64,000 bases of DNA from Notospermus geniculatus (Eukaryota > Nemertea > Pilidiophora > Heteronemertea > Lineidae), in contig NMRB01000031.1 of NCBI GenBank assembly GCA_002633025.1, positions 302,228 through 366,227 on the forward strand, read 5' to 3'. Shown piece by piece: positions 45,584 to 56,845 of the stretch. The number at the start of each line of letters is the position of its first letter. The stretch's first letter is position 1. A program made the translations under genes and the position numbers. The notes below the pieces were generated by a model. It was not told where the DNA came from and made no database searches. It saw only the letters and a program-made list of their open reading frames with translations.

Positions 45584-46571
45584 AAGATTCTATCGTGACC
45601 TGGCGAAATTTCTATTTTCCACATGCAAGTCATACGACAAAATAACATTTTTGTCTCTGATTTAAAGAGTCCTCCATTGGCATTCCGTCGCTGGAAAGAT
45701 AATTGGATGACTGCCGCACCGGATGCTACACAGGATCAATACCAATCGAAATCAAAGCAATCGATAAGAACAAATCTGTTGCGGTTTAAATTGAAATCCA
45801 TCTCGGATTCGGGATCAGGTTGTGTGCGATACAATCATAGAAATTATTCTCCGAATGTCGCCATGAAGTGTCACACCCGGTGTGACCCGAATGTGGAAGA
45901 CTTTCTAGAATAATGCCATCCACTTGAAGCAGTATTAAGCGGATAATCACACAGAAAGCTCCAATTTAATTCTCCGGGCAGGTTCTTGTGGGAGGCCACC
46001 ATTTCTTTCCCATCAGCCGTCATGTCGATTTTTCGTGTTTACATTGCAACGACAACAACCAGTGTTGCAGAAAATCAGAAATGTGAGGCGGAACGAAGAG
46101 CAACGTGCATCGCTAATTCGATGGACCGCGTTAGTTTCGTTTTCGCCGAAAAAAGAAGTATGTCGCCGTGCTGTGTTCAGTTGGAAGTGTCAGAAACGTA
46201 AAAAACGATGTGTGCCGAAAAAACACTTGCACGCGATGTTCAATATTTCCATTTCTGCGCAGAGAAAAAAACTCATCATTTCCCCAATTACCATCAGAGA
46301 GCCAAATGAAGCACCCTATCCGACAGGGAATCAGGAGGAAATGACACACCTATACGTACTTTCCATGTCAACATTCTACTAATTAACTTTTGTAATTTTC
46401 GAGACAATTTTACTGGGAGGTTAATTAAAAGCGGCAGTGATGCCGACAGGTGACAAAAAAACACTCGGAGGTGAACTCATCTGGTTGAGAATGCTTCGCT
46501 GGCAATGGCAGACGCAGCAGGTGCTGGTGTTGGAAGCCGAAAAATTCGTTTGCATTGAATTTCTTGTCCGG

Positions 46572-46662
46572 ATCCATCCTCCCACACAGGGCTTTGCTCT
46601 CGCTCCTCTTCACACACTCGCACACAAGGGTTCGTGTGAGTGGATGAAGAGGAGCGAGGTGT
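46572..46662. repeat. Dispersed fold-back repeat copy
   Basis: CATCCTCCCACACAGGG, then CTCGCTCCTCTTCA and TGAAGAGGAGCGAG forming a hairpin. Related to 13428-13520 and 44058-44127. Confidence 0.65.
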
Positions 46663-46860
46663 ATAAAACAATATTAAACAGCTGTCCAAGTGGCATTGAT
46701 CTCTGGGTTATTCTCCGCGATATATTTCGAAACAATTGTAACGGTATTTAACCAGTGGTTGGATATTGCCGTATGTGCTTATACATAAAGAAAATCTGGT
46801 GAAGGTCTGTGTTCATTTCAAGTGCATGCATCATTTGTGCTGGTGGAAATAGGCCTACAC

Positions 46861-46891
46861 ATGGATATCGTTCGATTATTCAAGAACGGAG
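46861..46891 (+). CDS. Glycosyltransferase exon 1 (31 nt)
   Basis: ATG plus ten codons ending GGAG|GTAAAC. The phase-1 end fits the phase-1 acceptor at 47252, which creates a glycine at the join and gives the basic pre-anchor sequence KNGGSRRLQL. It is inferred from phase, signal quality and topology only. Confidence 0.5.
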
Positions 46892-48192
46892 GTAAACGTA
46901 TTTTTGAACTTTTGCCGACACCCATGATCGGAGGCCGGGGGACCTTTTCCCCAAAACATGCACTTAGCAAACGGACTTCTGTTTGAAACCGCAGCAGCCC
47001 ACCATATAACGCCAGAAACCGCCAGGTGGCTATCTTGGAAATTGCGCATTTGGCCTGTAGCTCGTTAACTACTGCAGCTAGAATGTTCTGAACATGAACA
47101 AATAGAGTATGTACCGGTATCTATGTAGCCTTCATACAGCAAATTTCAGCGTGATCGGACTTCAAAGATCGCTGCCAAGCAGACATCTTGGAAAATGGAC
47201 CTTTACCAAGAATCCATTACTTCTTTGACAAAAGAAATATTCTCTTTTCAGGTAGCCGCAGGTTGCAGTTATGCCTCACGATCGCTACGTTGCTTCTATT
47301 TGTCACCTTAAGCTTTAGCCTGTACTCAAGACGGCAAAGGGCCCTCATTTGGAATGGCGCTAAAATACCGCATATAATTCATCAGACGTGGCGGTCACCT
47401 GATATCCCAGAGAAAGTAGTCCGTCATGTTCGTTCGTGGGCTAGAGAAAAAGATGGCGACTGGGAACACTGGTTGTGGACGGATAAAATGACAGAGAAAT
47501 TTATTAAATCCAGATATCCAAGCTTCTATACACTCTACACGAGTTACTCTAGGAGTATCCAGAGAGCGGATGCGATGAGGTACATCATACTGTATCACTT
47601 CGGCGGTTTTTACGTCGATTTGGATATGGAACGCATGAGAAGTATAAATCCGTTGTCCGAAAGATATGAGTGTGTGATCGCACGTGAACCTGTTTCGATT
47701 TCTGTCCCGCTCTACAACCGCACAAGGCTAGCGAATAATGCAATAATGGGTGCGAGGCCAAGGCATCCTTTTTTCAAACTCGTCCTCGACAGGTTACCGA
47801 AATACGCCAACAGAGAATACGGCAGCCACGTGCTCAAGGTCTTGCGGACGACTGGGCCAATTATGCTGGATGATGTTCTGACTGAGTACGAAAAATTACA
47901 CCAGGCCGATCCGTATAATTCAGTATTTTTGGCCCCAAGTGATGCGTTCTTTCCAGTCTATACAACAGAAAGGACGATAAAATTGAAAAGGTTTTGTGAA
48001 GCTCCAGCGCACGAAGCTGCCTGTCGGAACCTTACAGGGGATGACTTCGTTTACAGATCGCCTGTCGCGCCCTACACCATACACCACTTCTCCCATTTTT
48101 GGATTTATCCAAATGAGACGCCATACAGAACTGTGAGAATCGACAAGATAATATCAAATGTCAAAATAGTTACCGAGTCAGATTTAGCGTAG
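46861..48192 (+). CDS. GT32-type glycosyltransferase, type II membrane protein (two exons)
   Basis: A Golgi-type sugar transferase of the DxD (Gly_transf_sug/GT32) family. Predicted join: exon 1 46861-46891 (ATG, MDIVRLFKNG, donor GTAAAC, phase 1) and exon 2 47252-48192 (acceptor TCTTTTCAG), giving about 323 aa. Features: a short cytoplasmic tail; a membrane anchor (LCLTIATLLLFVTLSFSLYS, about residues 16-35); the family start IPHIIHQTWRSPDIPE; the substrate-pocket RADAMRYIILYHFGGFYVDL; and the catalytic DLD of the DxD motif (FYVDLDMERM). It also has two NxT/S sequons in the lumenal part and a HHFSHFW C-terminal motif. The frame is open further upstream, to 47188, but without an ATG there, which supports an upstream start exon. 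Acceptor and donor sugars are not decided by sequence. AATAAA occurs about 240 bp after the stop. It has no partner genes nearby. Confidence 0.85.
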
Positions 48193-48281
48193 ATCATGTG
48201 CGGACGAAGGGGTTACTTTCTGTCTCTTGAACTCGCTTGCCGAAGGACTGGGGCGAAGTGAAGAAATCAGAGAGTTTAATT

Positions 48282-48800
48282 AAGAGATCGTCTCGCTAAA
48301 TGGTAACACTAACATTTAAAAAATGTTATTTTTCACGTTGCAATTGTACACTGTTAGAAAAAACAGAAGATTTTACAGAAAATTCCTGCAGCAGAGTTTC
48401 AGGACGTGATCTGTAAAATTACAGACTCAAATAAATGCTAACAGAGACTTGACTGGAGGCTGACCAAATGGTATTTTCATACGTTCTCAGAAAGCATCGT
48501 TCTGGACAGTCCAATTGAGTGCAACTAATACAGGAAAACATAAATCATACCATATGTAAATTTACAGAAGTTCCTGAAACTCTGCTGCAGGCAATTTCTG
48601 TAAAAATATTACAGAAATTTCTAACAGTGTAGGCTTATGTCAGAAATACAACGTTAGCGTTAGTGTTATCCGAGAGGTTAAGGAATCGCTCCGTTAACGG
48701 TAACACTAACGTTAACGTTATTTTTTACATTGCAAATGTACGTCAGAAATAGCGTTAGCGTTAGTGTTATCGTTAACGGAGTGGTTTCTTAACCTCTCGA
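48282..48800. repeat. Two copies of a GTTAACG-rich fold-back repeat, the first interrupted
   Basis: GGTAACACTAAC..TTGCAA(T/A)TGTA ..GTCAGAAATA..CGTTAGCGTTAGTGTTATC occurs at 48282-48676 and again at 48680-48790. The second copy is intact and shows the empty site; the first carries a 281-bp insertion at the TGTA position. Both copies are themselves palindromic (CGTTAACGG..CCGTTAACG type ends). Confidence 0.8.
48349..48629. mobile_element. 281-bp MITE with TA target duplication, nested in the repeat
   Basis: Begins CACTGTTAGAAA and ends TTTCTAACAGTG, flanked by TA on both sides. Inner arms pair CCTGCAGCAGAGTTTCAGG with CCTGAAACTCTGCTGCAGG. TA duplication suggests a Tc1/mariner-type or related transposase in trans. 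Confidence 0.85.
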
Positions 48801-51545
48801 TTGTTAAGTATACGGTAGTTGCCAACAAATGAATAACATTGAGCCACTGATTTGTTGCAGGGCATCTGTATCTTTGTAAATGTCAGATTCACTCAATCAG
48901 TGCGACATCTTAACGCAAGGCACGATCGCATCTAAAATAAAATCCATTATAGGATGGAAAATCGAATGATGGTTTGGAATTGTAAGCCATTCAACCACGA
49001 AACGACTACGGATCTGGTAGGTTACTGATGCCCGCTGGGGCATGACTCTATTTGTCACCAGGAGACAGTATATCCTACACTAAAGAACAGATGACTGAAT
49101 TCAATTACCTTCGCTAGGCATTATGGGTAAACCCGGATAATGCCTTAGCCTTCAACTGCTGTGATGCGCCTGCACAAAAGTGCAGTGAATAAATTTAGGC
49201 CTTTTTCTGCCCAAATGTAGGCCTTTTTGGAAACAATAATAAAATATCTACCAATAAAGCTCTCAAAAACGACCAAAAAAGGGTATTTTGACGTTGCAGT
49301 TGTCAAAACGTACGGAACTACATCGGAAGGATAAAACCAAATTACTCAACAGGTTCTTGGTTTGCTCAACCAATCAGGACACTGCATTGGCAGAATGTAA
49401 ACAAGACCATGTGCTTATCAGCTGTCACGTGCTTCTGTTGACCAATCAGATAATTAGGTCGACGAAAGAACGTTTCGTATACGTGCCCATGAAATTCTTC
49501 AATTCAACTTGGCATGTATTGGAACTACGATCGCTCCGCCGAGAAAGTAGGGAACTGATGGCAGTGTCACTAGGTCGAAGACTGGAGGTGGCGCTGTGTG
49601 CAGTTTGGACTGAATTCTGCATTAATTTCGGTATTGACCTTTTTGACATCAATATTTTTACTGCTGCTGCTTTTCAGTAGCACAAATAACAAGCGGAATG
49701 GCATTTTCACCACAAAACTTGAAGTAAAACATTTGCTAGCCTTTGCTTTGAAAATCAGCCAAATGGGAATCGCACTGAAAAACATTACACCTGGTACACC
49801 TGCATCGGGTGGGTATTAGTCCCGACATCGAATGCACGGGTAACCATGGCGTCCCCGCAAGTAGACTATCCATTGACCAAATGATAGTGGCACTTTAATC
49901 CATTTGATGATAACATTTGATATTTGATGCGGGAAAAAATCAATGACTTTAGGTGGAATAGTGTCAGTCGTTGAGTATGCATGTGTCATCGTGTAGCAAA
50001 TGTGTGGTTCCATGCACGAGTACGTTACCCCAGACTGGTTGCTGAACATGACCATCACCCGTGGCTGCTATCGGTCGGGTCCTAATCAAATCAACAGCAG
50101 GGTTAAATTGCATTACTGATAAGGAATTGCCGAGAGCTAGTTGACTATACCATCGTATCTAGGCGCGACACCATCTTGTGGTGTCTTTCTTGAACCTGAC
50201 ACAGTGCGATCTTCATGAAGGCAGCGAACGAATGAGAAGAATACCAAATAGGCCAACAGGTCATCGCAAACGAAGAAGAAAAATCATCAAAATCAATTTT
50301 CCCTTACCTTCAGATATGAAATAATATGAGGACCAGGCATCCGACGAATAAATCCAAGCAATCTAACAATTTGGTCTATCTAGAGTTAATAGATCAGGGT
50401 AACCTGACTGAAGCGTGCACCATGAGAAGAAAATTAATGCACTGTATCCGTGTGTTAGTATCATAGCCGAGGTGATCTAGTTTGATATTCGACGACAATT
50501 AATATTATATATCATTCCTGTCTATTATGGCAACACGCCACAACTCCGAGCCTCAACTGCTTCATCACAGCAGAGCCATCTCTTTTAAATAGACTTTCCA
50601 ATAGACCGAAGCAGCAATAACCAACCTCAGGCAGCATGACGATGTCCGATGGGAAAACTTGTCATGACTGGAACATGGATTGAACGCGATGATGCGAGTT
50701 TCATCAGTCCTGGAGTGTTCCGAGAGATCAGAACTCTCTGGAGACTGTCGTACACACCCTCGGCCTGCAAAATGATATTGCTCTCTATGCAGACACAATG
50801 CATAGTTCTTGTACAGAAAGTCTTCAAAAAAATTTCAACCGCGTGGACGCTGACGGGATACGAAATTCTACGCCCTATTTCGAAGCAAATCAAACTCTCA
50901 CGATGGTAACTGAAATATGAATTTTTGATACGAGGCATGGGACTGAGGTAGCCTCCTCCGGAATTAAAAAAAAATACATACAAAGAAACATGTTATATGC
51001 ATGTAGGCATACCAACTTCGAACGAAATTGTAGCGCCCTCAATTTTTTCAGGGAGCATGTTAGCGAAAATCGCGGATGTCGTTCAATTCACAAACCTAGG
51101 CCTGACCTCAACGTGTCGGCCAATGAACTGTACGGCGATCAAGTCAGCCACATGGTTATAGACTCGGGACCCAGTCGTTGTGTCGCTCCGGCCGCCGCAC
51201 TCCACTCCACAAACGACTGGGAAAGCAGGCTGCAAAATCAGCGGCTAGCGTACCGACAACAACAACGACCATCTCGACGAATGAAATTGCCCGAAAGCAA
51301 TCTACTAGGGGAAATCTGGCACACTTTTGATTGGTTGTTATTGATGAAATTTACCAGAGCCTCTCGCCCGTCTAGAAACTTTTCAAAGTCACTAGCAGGA
51401 TATTTTTTTATCCGTAAGTACTGCTTATCGCACACAGCATCGAATTAGGCACCAGGATACCGTCCTTGACCTCGAAGAAAGTTGCGATATAATCAGCTGA
51501 TTTGACATCTTGCAAAGAGCAGACGACGGCCGTTGAAGACGCAGT
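48801..51545. other. No recognised gene
   Basis: About 2.7 kb. The largest frames, 49288-49680 and 50990-51448 on the plus strand, show no family motif and are crossed by long frames on the other strand. Confidence 0.5.
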
Positions 51546-51547
51546 TN

Positions 51548-51680
51548 GTATCCGATCTCTATCAATGTATCCTGATCTCTATCAATGTATCTTCATCTCT
51601 ATCAATGTACCGTTCATGTATAAGTACCGGTACCTGTACATCGGGTGGGAACCATACGACATTTACAATGTCATCTTGTT
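51548..51680. repeat. CTCTATCAATGTAT minisatellite plus shared 3' module, copy 1
   Basis: Short units of GATCTCTATCAATGTATC, then ACCGTTCATGTA, GGGAACCAT and CGACATTTACAATGTCATCT. The same order recurs at 61145-61312. The copy starts right after the single N at 51547. Confidence 0.8.
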
Positions 51681-52475
51681 TACTAAGTAGAAATAAAGCC
51701 GATTAGATCACAAGCTGCACTGGCACCAGGAATATACACGCAATGTAGTACTTTTTATGTCCATTATACTGCCCTAAAGTGTCAAAATAATACTATAGCT
51801 AGCATGATCATGTAATCCAACCTAACTCGCCAGGACCATTGTCCTCTCTTTTGCAACTAGAAGCATCATCAGATAAGCTTCATGATCCCATACAAGAGCT
51901 ACAAAAGTTTTCAAGTAGGCCTAAGGCCACGTGTTTTATATTTATTGGTTTACGGGAGATGGCATCCAAAAGTTATACATACATACATACATATCGTTGA
52001 AAGCTACGATAACCCTTTTAAGGGTTTTGAGCTTTTGCATAAATCAATATTTTAATAGTACGCGTATTGCGCCGGGTGGCATGTGGACGTCAATATAAAT
52101 CGTGTACGCTGCTGTCCTCCTGATATTGTCCCTTAAACAGTCATAATTTATATCCTCCATGAATAATCCAGAATCCATTCACTTAACACCTCCTGATCAT
52201 CCATCCACTGAAGTACAAAGAAAGTTACTATAATCAAAAACAGTTTGATGTCCGTATAATCGTAATATTACCCTAACTACACTAAATAATAACATTACAA
52301 TCACCACTATTAACACTATGTACACAATCATAAGCCATTGTTACGCAATTAAACATTATGCATCTGCAAATGCTACTTACCAAGGAATATTCGAAAAAAA
52401 AAAACTAATTTAAACAATATTCAGGGTATACCATCTGCACAGTAGCCCCCCCCCCCCAAATTGTTAGCCACCCAA

Positions 52476-54569
52476 CTAGTAGGCCGCTCTATAGTCACTT
52501 GTGGTTGCCTCATGAACCCAAGAGCTATCCAGCCTGCGTTTAAAGGAATCAAGTGTTGGGGAGTCAACTACTTGTGGTGAGAGACTATTCCAAGTATTGA
52601 CGACCCTGTTTGAAAAGAATCTACCCCTCAGGTTTGTTCTCCATCTCTGCTTGGCTAGCTTTAATCTGTGGCCTCTTGTTATAGAATCTGACACCTTGAA
52701 GTCTAGGCTATTGTACGCTCCTGGATTCTTGAAGTATTTGTATACTTCAACAATGTCCCCACGCTTGCGCCTGTGAGTTAAGGTCGTTAGCTTAAGTTTC
52801 TTAAGCCGCGTCTCATATGGTACATTTCTGCCCCGTGTAATCCACCTCGTGGCCCTCCTCTGGATCTTTTCAAGCTGGTCCACTTCACTAAGCGTCTGGG
52901 GGTGCCAAGCAGAGTTACCATACTCAAGTTTCGATCTCACCAATGATTTGTAGAGTAGGGATCCACTAGATGAGTTGAGGCTGCCCATAGTTCTTCGGAT
53001 AGTATGAAGGACCCTATTTGCTGATGCTGACACTTCTGTTACGTGACGTTTAGTAGATAGGTCCCGTGTGACAATCACGCCAAGATCCTTCATCTCTTCG
53101 ACTTCCTTCAAAGGTATGGCATTACCAACTCTATCAGGCATAGTATAAATAAATTCGGGGAGGTTGTTTCCAATTCTAAGAACGCAACATTTGTCAATAT
53201 TGAAATTGAGTTGCCATAGTGTAGCCCATTTGGCTAAGGCATCCAGGTCCCACTGAAGAAATCGGCAATCGTCAACTGTCCTCACATCTCTATACAACTT
53301 AGCATCGTCTGCAAATAGCCGCACAGTACTGCTGATGTTGCTTGGCATATCATTGATGAAAATTGTAAAGAGGCAGGGCCCAAGGACACTCCCCTGAGGG
53401 ACACCACTGGCCACATCACTTTGAGACGACACTTCACCATTTAAGGCCACAGACTGTTTCCTACCCGTGAGGAAATTGGATATCCATGAGTTGGTCTTGC
53501 CAACAATACCATAGCTACGCAACTTGTGGAGTAATCTGAGGTGAGGGACCGAATCGAAGGCTTTCTTAAAGTCCAGGTAAATAACATCACAGCCGTACCT
53601 GTTGTCCAACGACTGAGTCCAATCGTCTAGGCAGTCTATCAAGTTTGTTTTACATGATTTTCCCTTTGTGAATCCGTACTGAACTTCAGTAATTAAGTTA
53701 TTGTCTTGAAGATGTTGGTTGATGTGATCTCTGATGAGGGACTCGAGTATCTTGCAAATCAATGATGTTAAACTGATGGGACGGTAATTGGAAGCCAGAT
53801 CCTTATCTCCTTTTTTATGTAGAGCAGTAACATGAGCAGTCTTCCAGTCTGCTGGAACTTGACTAGTGGAAACTGAGCTATTGAAAAGGATGCAAAGGGG
53901 TAGAGCTATGTCATTAGCTAGTTCTTTGAGAATGATCCCAGGAATGCCATCTGGACCAGGAGCTTTTCCAACAGTGATGTTCTTCAGCTTAGCAAGTACT
54001 TGGTCTGGGGTAAAAACGGGATCTAACATAGCTGGTGGCTCAGATGGTAGTTTCAATTCAGGAACTTCATCTGTGTCTTCTCGTGTAAATACACTGGTAA
54101 AGAATTTATTGAGTATTTCCGCCTTATCTTCATCCTTGTACACCATCCTGTTCTGATCTTTTAATTTGTCGATCTTAGAGCTGGACTGCATCTTGGATTT
54201 GGCATACTTCCAAAAGACCTTAGGATCAGTTTTAACCTTGCTGGCTAATGATTTCTCAAAATTTCTTACTGCGATACGGACCTCCTTCCTGGCCGAATTT
54301 CGCCTTGTGATATATTCTTGGAAATCTGCTGCTTCTTTGGACTGCGTATATCTCTTCCAAGCAGCATGTTTTTTCTTTACTGCTCCCAAGGCACGCTTGT
54401 TAGCCCATAACGGTTTGAAGTTCTTCCTTGTGCTAGGGTTCGATCTCGAACGTGGCACGTGTTTCAATCGCAGTTCAGTAAGTGTTGACTTTAGAATCTC
54501 CCAAGATTTATATGTTGATTGCTGCTGCATTTTTTCTGGCAAGTTGATGTTTTGTAAATCTCGTCTCAT
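52476..54569 (-). CDS. Non-LTR retrotransposon reverse transcriptase (CR1/Jockey-like), 697 aa
   Basis: Copies element RNA into DNA at the insertion target. One open frame without stops. Residues about 190-450 show the reverse transcriptase motifs: KAPGPDGIPG, NYRPISLTSLICKILE, IYLDFKKAFDSVPH, GVPQGSVLGPCLF and the catalytic LFADDAKLY. The C-terminal region has the CR1-type LEYGNSAWHP..EKIQRRATRWI segment. The amino-terminal apurinic-type endonuclease expected in this group is missing, so the copy is 5' truncated or the ATG is internal. Past the ORF end is a C-run (52446-52457), and further on TACA repeats (51976-51994), which may be the 3' end. The intact frame suggests a young copy. Confidence 0.92.
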   Translation of the reverse strand: MRRDLQNINLPEKMQQQSTYKSWEILKSTLTELRLKHVPRSRSNPSTRKNFKPLWANKRALGAVKKKHAAWKRYTQSKEAADFQEYITRRNSARKEVRIAVRNFEKSLASKVKTDPKVFWKYAKSKMQSSSKIDKLKDQNRMVYKDEDKAEILNKFFTSVFTREDTDEVPELKLPSEPPAMLDPVFTPDQVLAKLKNITVGKAPGPDGIPGIILKELANDIALPLCILFNSSVSTSQVPADWKTAHVTALHKKGDKDLASNYRPISLTSLICKILESLIRDHINQHLQDNNLITEVQYGFTKGKSCKTNLIDCLDDWTQSLDNRYGCDVIYLDFKKAFDSVPHLRLLHKLRSYGIVGKTNSWISNFLTGRKQSVALNGEVSSQSDVASGVPQGSVLGPCLFTIFINDMPSNISSTVRLFADDAKLYRDVRTVDDCRFLQWDLDALAKWATLWQLNFNIDKCCVLRIGNNLPEFIYTMPDRVGNAIPLKEVEEMKDLGVIVTRDLSTKRHVTEVSASANRVLHTIRRTMGSLNSSSGSLLYKSLVRSKLEYGNSAWHPQTLSEVDQLEKIQRRATRWITRGRNVPYETRLKKLKLTTLTHRRKRGDIVEVYKYFKNPGAYNSLDFKVSDSITRGHRLKLAKQRWRTNLRGRFFSNRVVNTWNSLSPQVVDSPTLDSFKRRLDSSWVHEATTSDYRAAY

Positions 54570-54866
54570 GGCATCGAATGGTCGGGTGGTCGAAATAAAT
54601 AAAAATAAAAATTAGACCCCAATTTCCATTTATGACCGAAAGAATTAAAATTCTTGCAGAATAAAAAGTTTTCATTCGAAATCCACCCAAGTGTCTGTTG
54701 TCAATTTGTTGAATACACCATTCGAGTCTTTATTATACAATATTTTTCACTTTTAAATTCAATCGCGAACATTTGCCATCATCGGCGGGTTTAAAAAAGC
54801 AAACAACAAGCAGATTTTATTTTCTTCATCATTTTTTATTCAAAATGAAATGGCCAGGGCCATTGT

Positions 54867-55776
54867 GCTCACCTCTGTGACAGAGTATGAAGTGTGAGTA
54901 GCCTGGTGATACATTGAATGGTGAAGGATTAGTGCAGAAACATCGTAACATTTACTACCGATGAGATGTGGCCAAAGTCAATTTTTCAAGATGGCCGCCT
55001 GGCAGCCATGTTGAAGTCCAATCGAACCGAAATTTGGCATTTAAGTAGACGGTACCAAGACACATATTTAGGCACGGTTAAAGCATCCTAGCTACCACTA
55101 TTTATGAGGTGTGGGTCGAAGTCCATTTTTCAAGATGGCTCCCTGGCGGCCATATTTGACGTCGAATCTGCCTGAAATTTACCATATATTTATATGGTAC
55201 CTAGATACGTATTTTGACAACGTTAAAACATCCTACCTACTCCCATTTAAAAAATGTGGGTCAAAGTCCATTTTTCAAGATGGCTTCCTGGCGGCCATAT
55301 TTGAAGTCCGATCGGGTTGAAATTTGGTGCATTCGTGCAGGGTGCCTAGATATATCATCACACCAAATCACAACACTATGTCAAATAGCAATGAAATGTG
55401 CCACCAAACAGTGAATTTTGAACTTTGACCTCTGTGACCTTGAAAAGTAGGTCAAATCAAAAACCCGGGATTTATGTGATGTAGTCTCATCAGAGGAACC
55501 CACCATAAAAGTTTCGTGGTTCTGGCTAACAGCGTTCAGGAGATATGGCCAAAAGAAGGTTTTCACAAAGCGCCCCCTACAGGCCGGAGTGTACAAGCAG
55601 CAGCGCTAAGTTTCGGTCCAGAGATAGTTTTTACCATAGGGTACCTGTACACTAAATTTCAAGTCTGTAACCCAAGCGGTTTAGAAACGTGCCACCCCTG
55701 TTAACGACGACGGACGACGACGACGGACGACGACGGACGACACACCATGGGAGAAGCTCACCTCACAGAGGTGAGC
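54867..55776. mobile_element. Non-autonomous element with CTCACCT..AGGTGAG ends and internal tandem units
   Basis: The left end GCTCACCTCTGTGA pairs with the right end TCACAGAGGTGAGCT. Inside are three units of about 145 bp (near 54968, 55108 and 55254) with the TCAAGATGG(C)..CTGGC(G/A)GCCAT word. After these come a TTTGACCTCTGTGACCTTGA segment and a GACGACGGACGACG run. A smaller relative is at 57305-57620. Confidence 0.8.
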
Positions 55777-55907
55777 TAAAAAGTGGGTTCGGGCGGCAAA
55801 AATAAAAGAAAATTGGGTCATTTTCTGATTTTATTTTTTTTCTGATTTCTGGAAAAAGCAAGTCGGCGGTCCCGTAAACCAATAAATAAAAAACACGTGG
55901 CCTAAAC

Positions 55908-56716
55908 TCAAAAAGGTCTTGCTCCGTCTATTTTTGGTAAAATGGAACGGTCTACTCTTGAATTTGGACGGATTCTACATCTACTCATGGAGTCTAACTC
56001 CCATAATACTGGTCACATTTCAACAAATTTCAAGATCACATCTTGACAGGCAGCAGCTAAGAATTACTTAAAGATGATGTATCACGGATATTTTCGCGGG
56101 CCACGAAAATCATTGTTTATTTACATTTTGTTTGTTTATGTCTCGTCTTTCTTTGTCTTATGAGTAATTTGTTGGTGGCATGCCCCTCTAGAAATTCTTT
56201 TGATACTGAAAATATTCAATTTGGTGGGTTGGCATGCCCCAAAAGTCCGAAATAACATAATGTAAACATCCATGTTTACAAACATTAAATGTAAACAATG
56301 AAGTCGTGATATATTATCTTTAAGAGTTCTTGAATAAATGAGGAAGTACATTGTATGTACAGAAGCCTCCGTTACAGGTTTATAAGGAGTATGATATGAG
56401 TATTACATACATTAATAGCAAGGTAATCCCTTGCACATTGTTAATTTTCTCGTCCGTATAGTTTATCAGCAGGAATCTTCTGTGTCTTCAGTAAACTACA
56501 GCAGTTTTAATCCAGCACCAACTTGCCAGTCCTTAGTCCAAGATTCAACTTTTTCGGAATGTACCAATTACCTGCTCCTGAGGAATTCAGCTCTTGTTAT
56601 GGCAAAGGTACTCCACTTCAAATAGCTTTTCCTCTCATCTCACATACTTATTTTGATCCTAAACCCTAAGTTGTGACAACTCCAACACCGGTGTTTGTTA
56701 GACTTTCAGACCAAGC
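55908..56716. other. Flank between the LINE region and the CNNM-like gene
   Basis: No gene recognised. It probably holds the 3' untranslated region of the CNNM-like gene; an ATTAAA-type poly(A) variant on the minus strand is near 56503. Confidence 0.45.
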
Positions 56717-56845
56717 TTAGACGAGTAATGGACTTGTCTCTCTGTCGCTGTCATTGAAAGTAACGTCAACGCTGTGTCGATCATCTCTGTCAGAGCTTGG
56801 AGCCTGGAGTGTAGCTGATGGGTATGACAGCTGGCGGTGGATGTT
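56717..56845 (-). CDS. CNNM-like last exon with stop
   Basis: 129 bp including TAA. Encodes [18 protein letters not shown], then [20 protein letters not shown] and PLLV. Chosen because it is in phase after the proline run, has a TCGTCACAG acceptor, and ends in the acidic/Ser-rich form usual for these tails. The weakest exon of the model. Confidence 0.6.
   Translation of the reverse strand, partial: NIHRQLSYPSATLQAPSSDRDDRHSVDVTFNDSDRETSPLLV

Larger units (their letters stand above)
51923..55907. repeat. Inverted arms of about 37 bp bounding a 4-kb segment
   Basis: Left: GGCCACGTGTTTTATATTTA then TTGGTTTACGGGA. Right: TCCCGTAAACCAATAAATAA then AAAACACGTGGCC. The segment holds the LINE ORF and the AGGTGAGCT-ended element. 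Either this is one composite element, or the arms are two opposed copies of a small repeat. Confidence 0.65.

Noticed and set aside
47188-47251. TTG-started extension of the glycosyltransferase frame
   Set aside because: No ATG, and it ends at a strong acceptor (TTCTCTTTTCAG), so it is more likely intron.
50990-51448. 152-codon plus-strand ORF
   Set aside because: No recognisable motif, and another open frame crosses it on the other strand; chance is likely.
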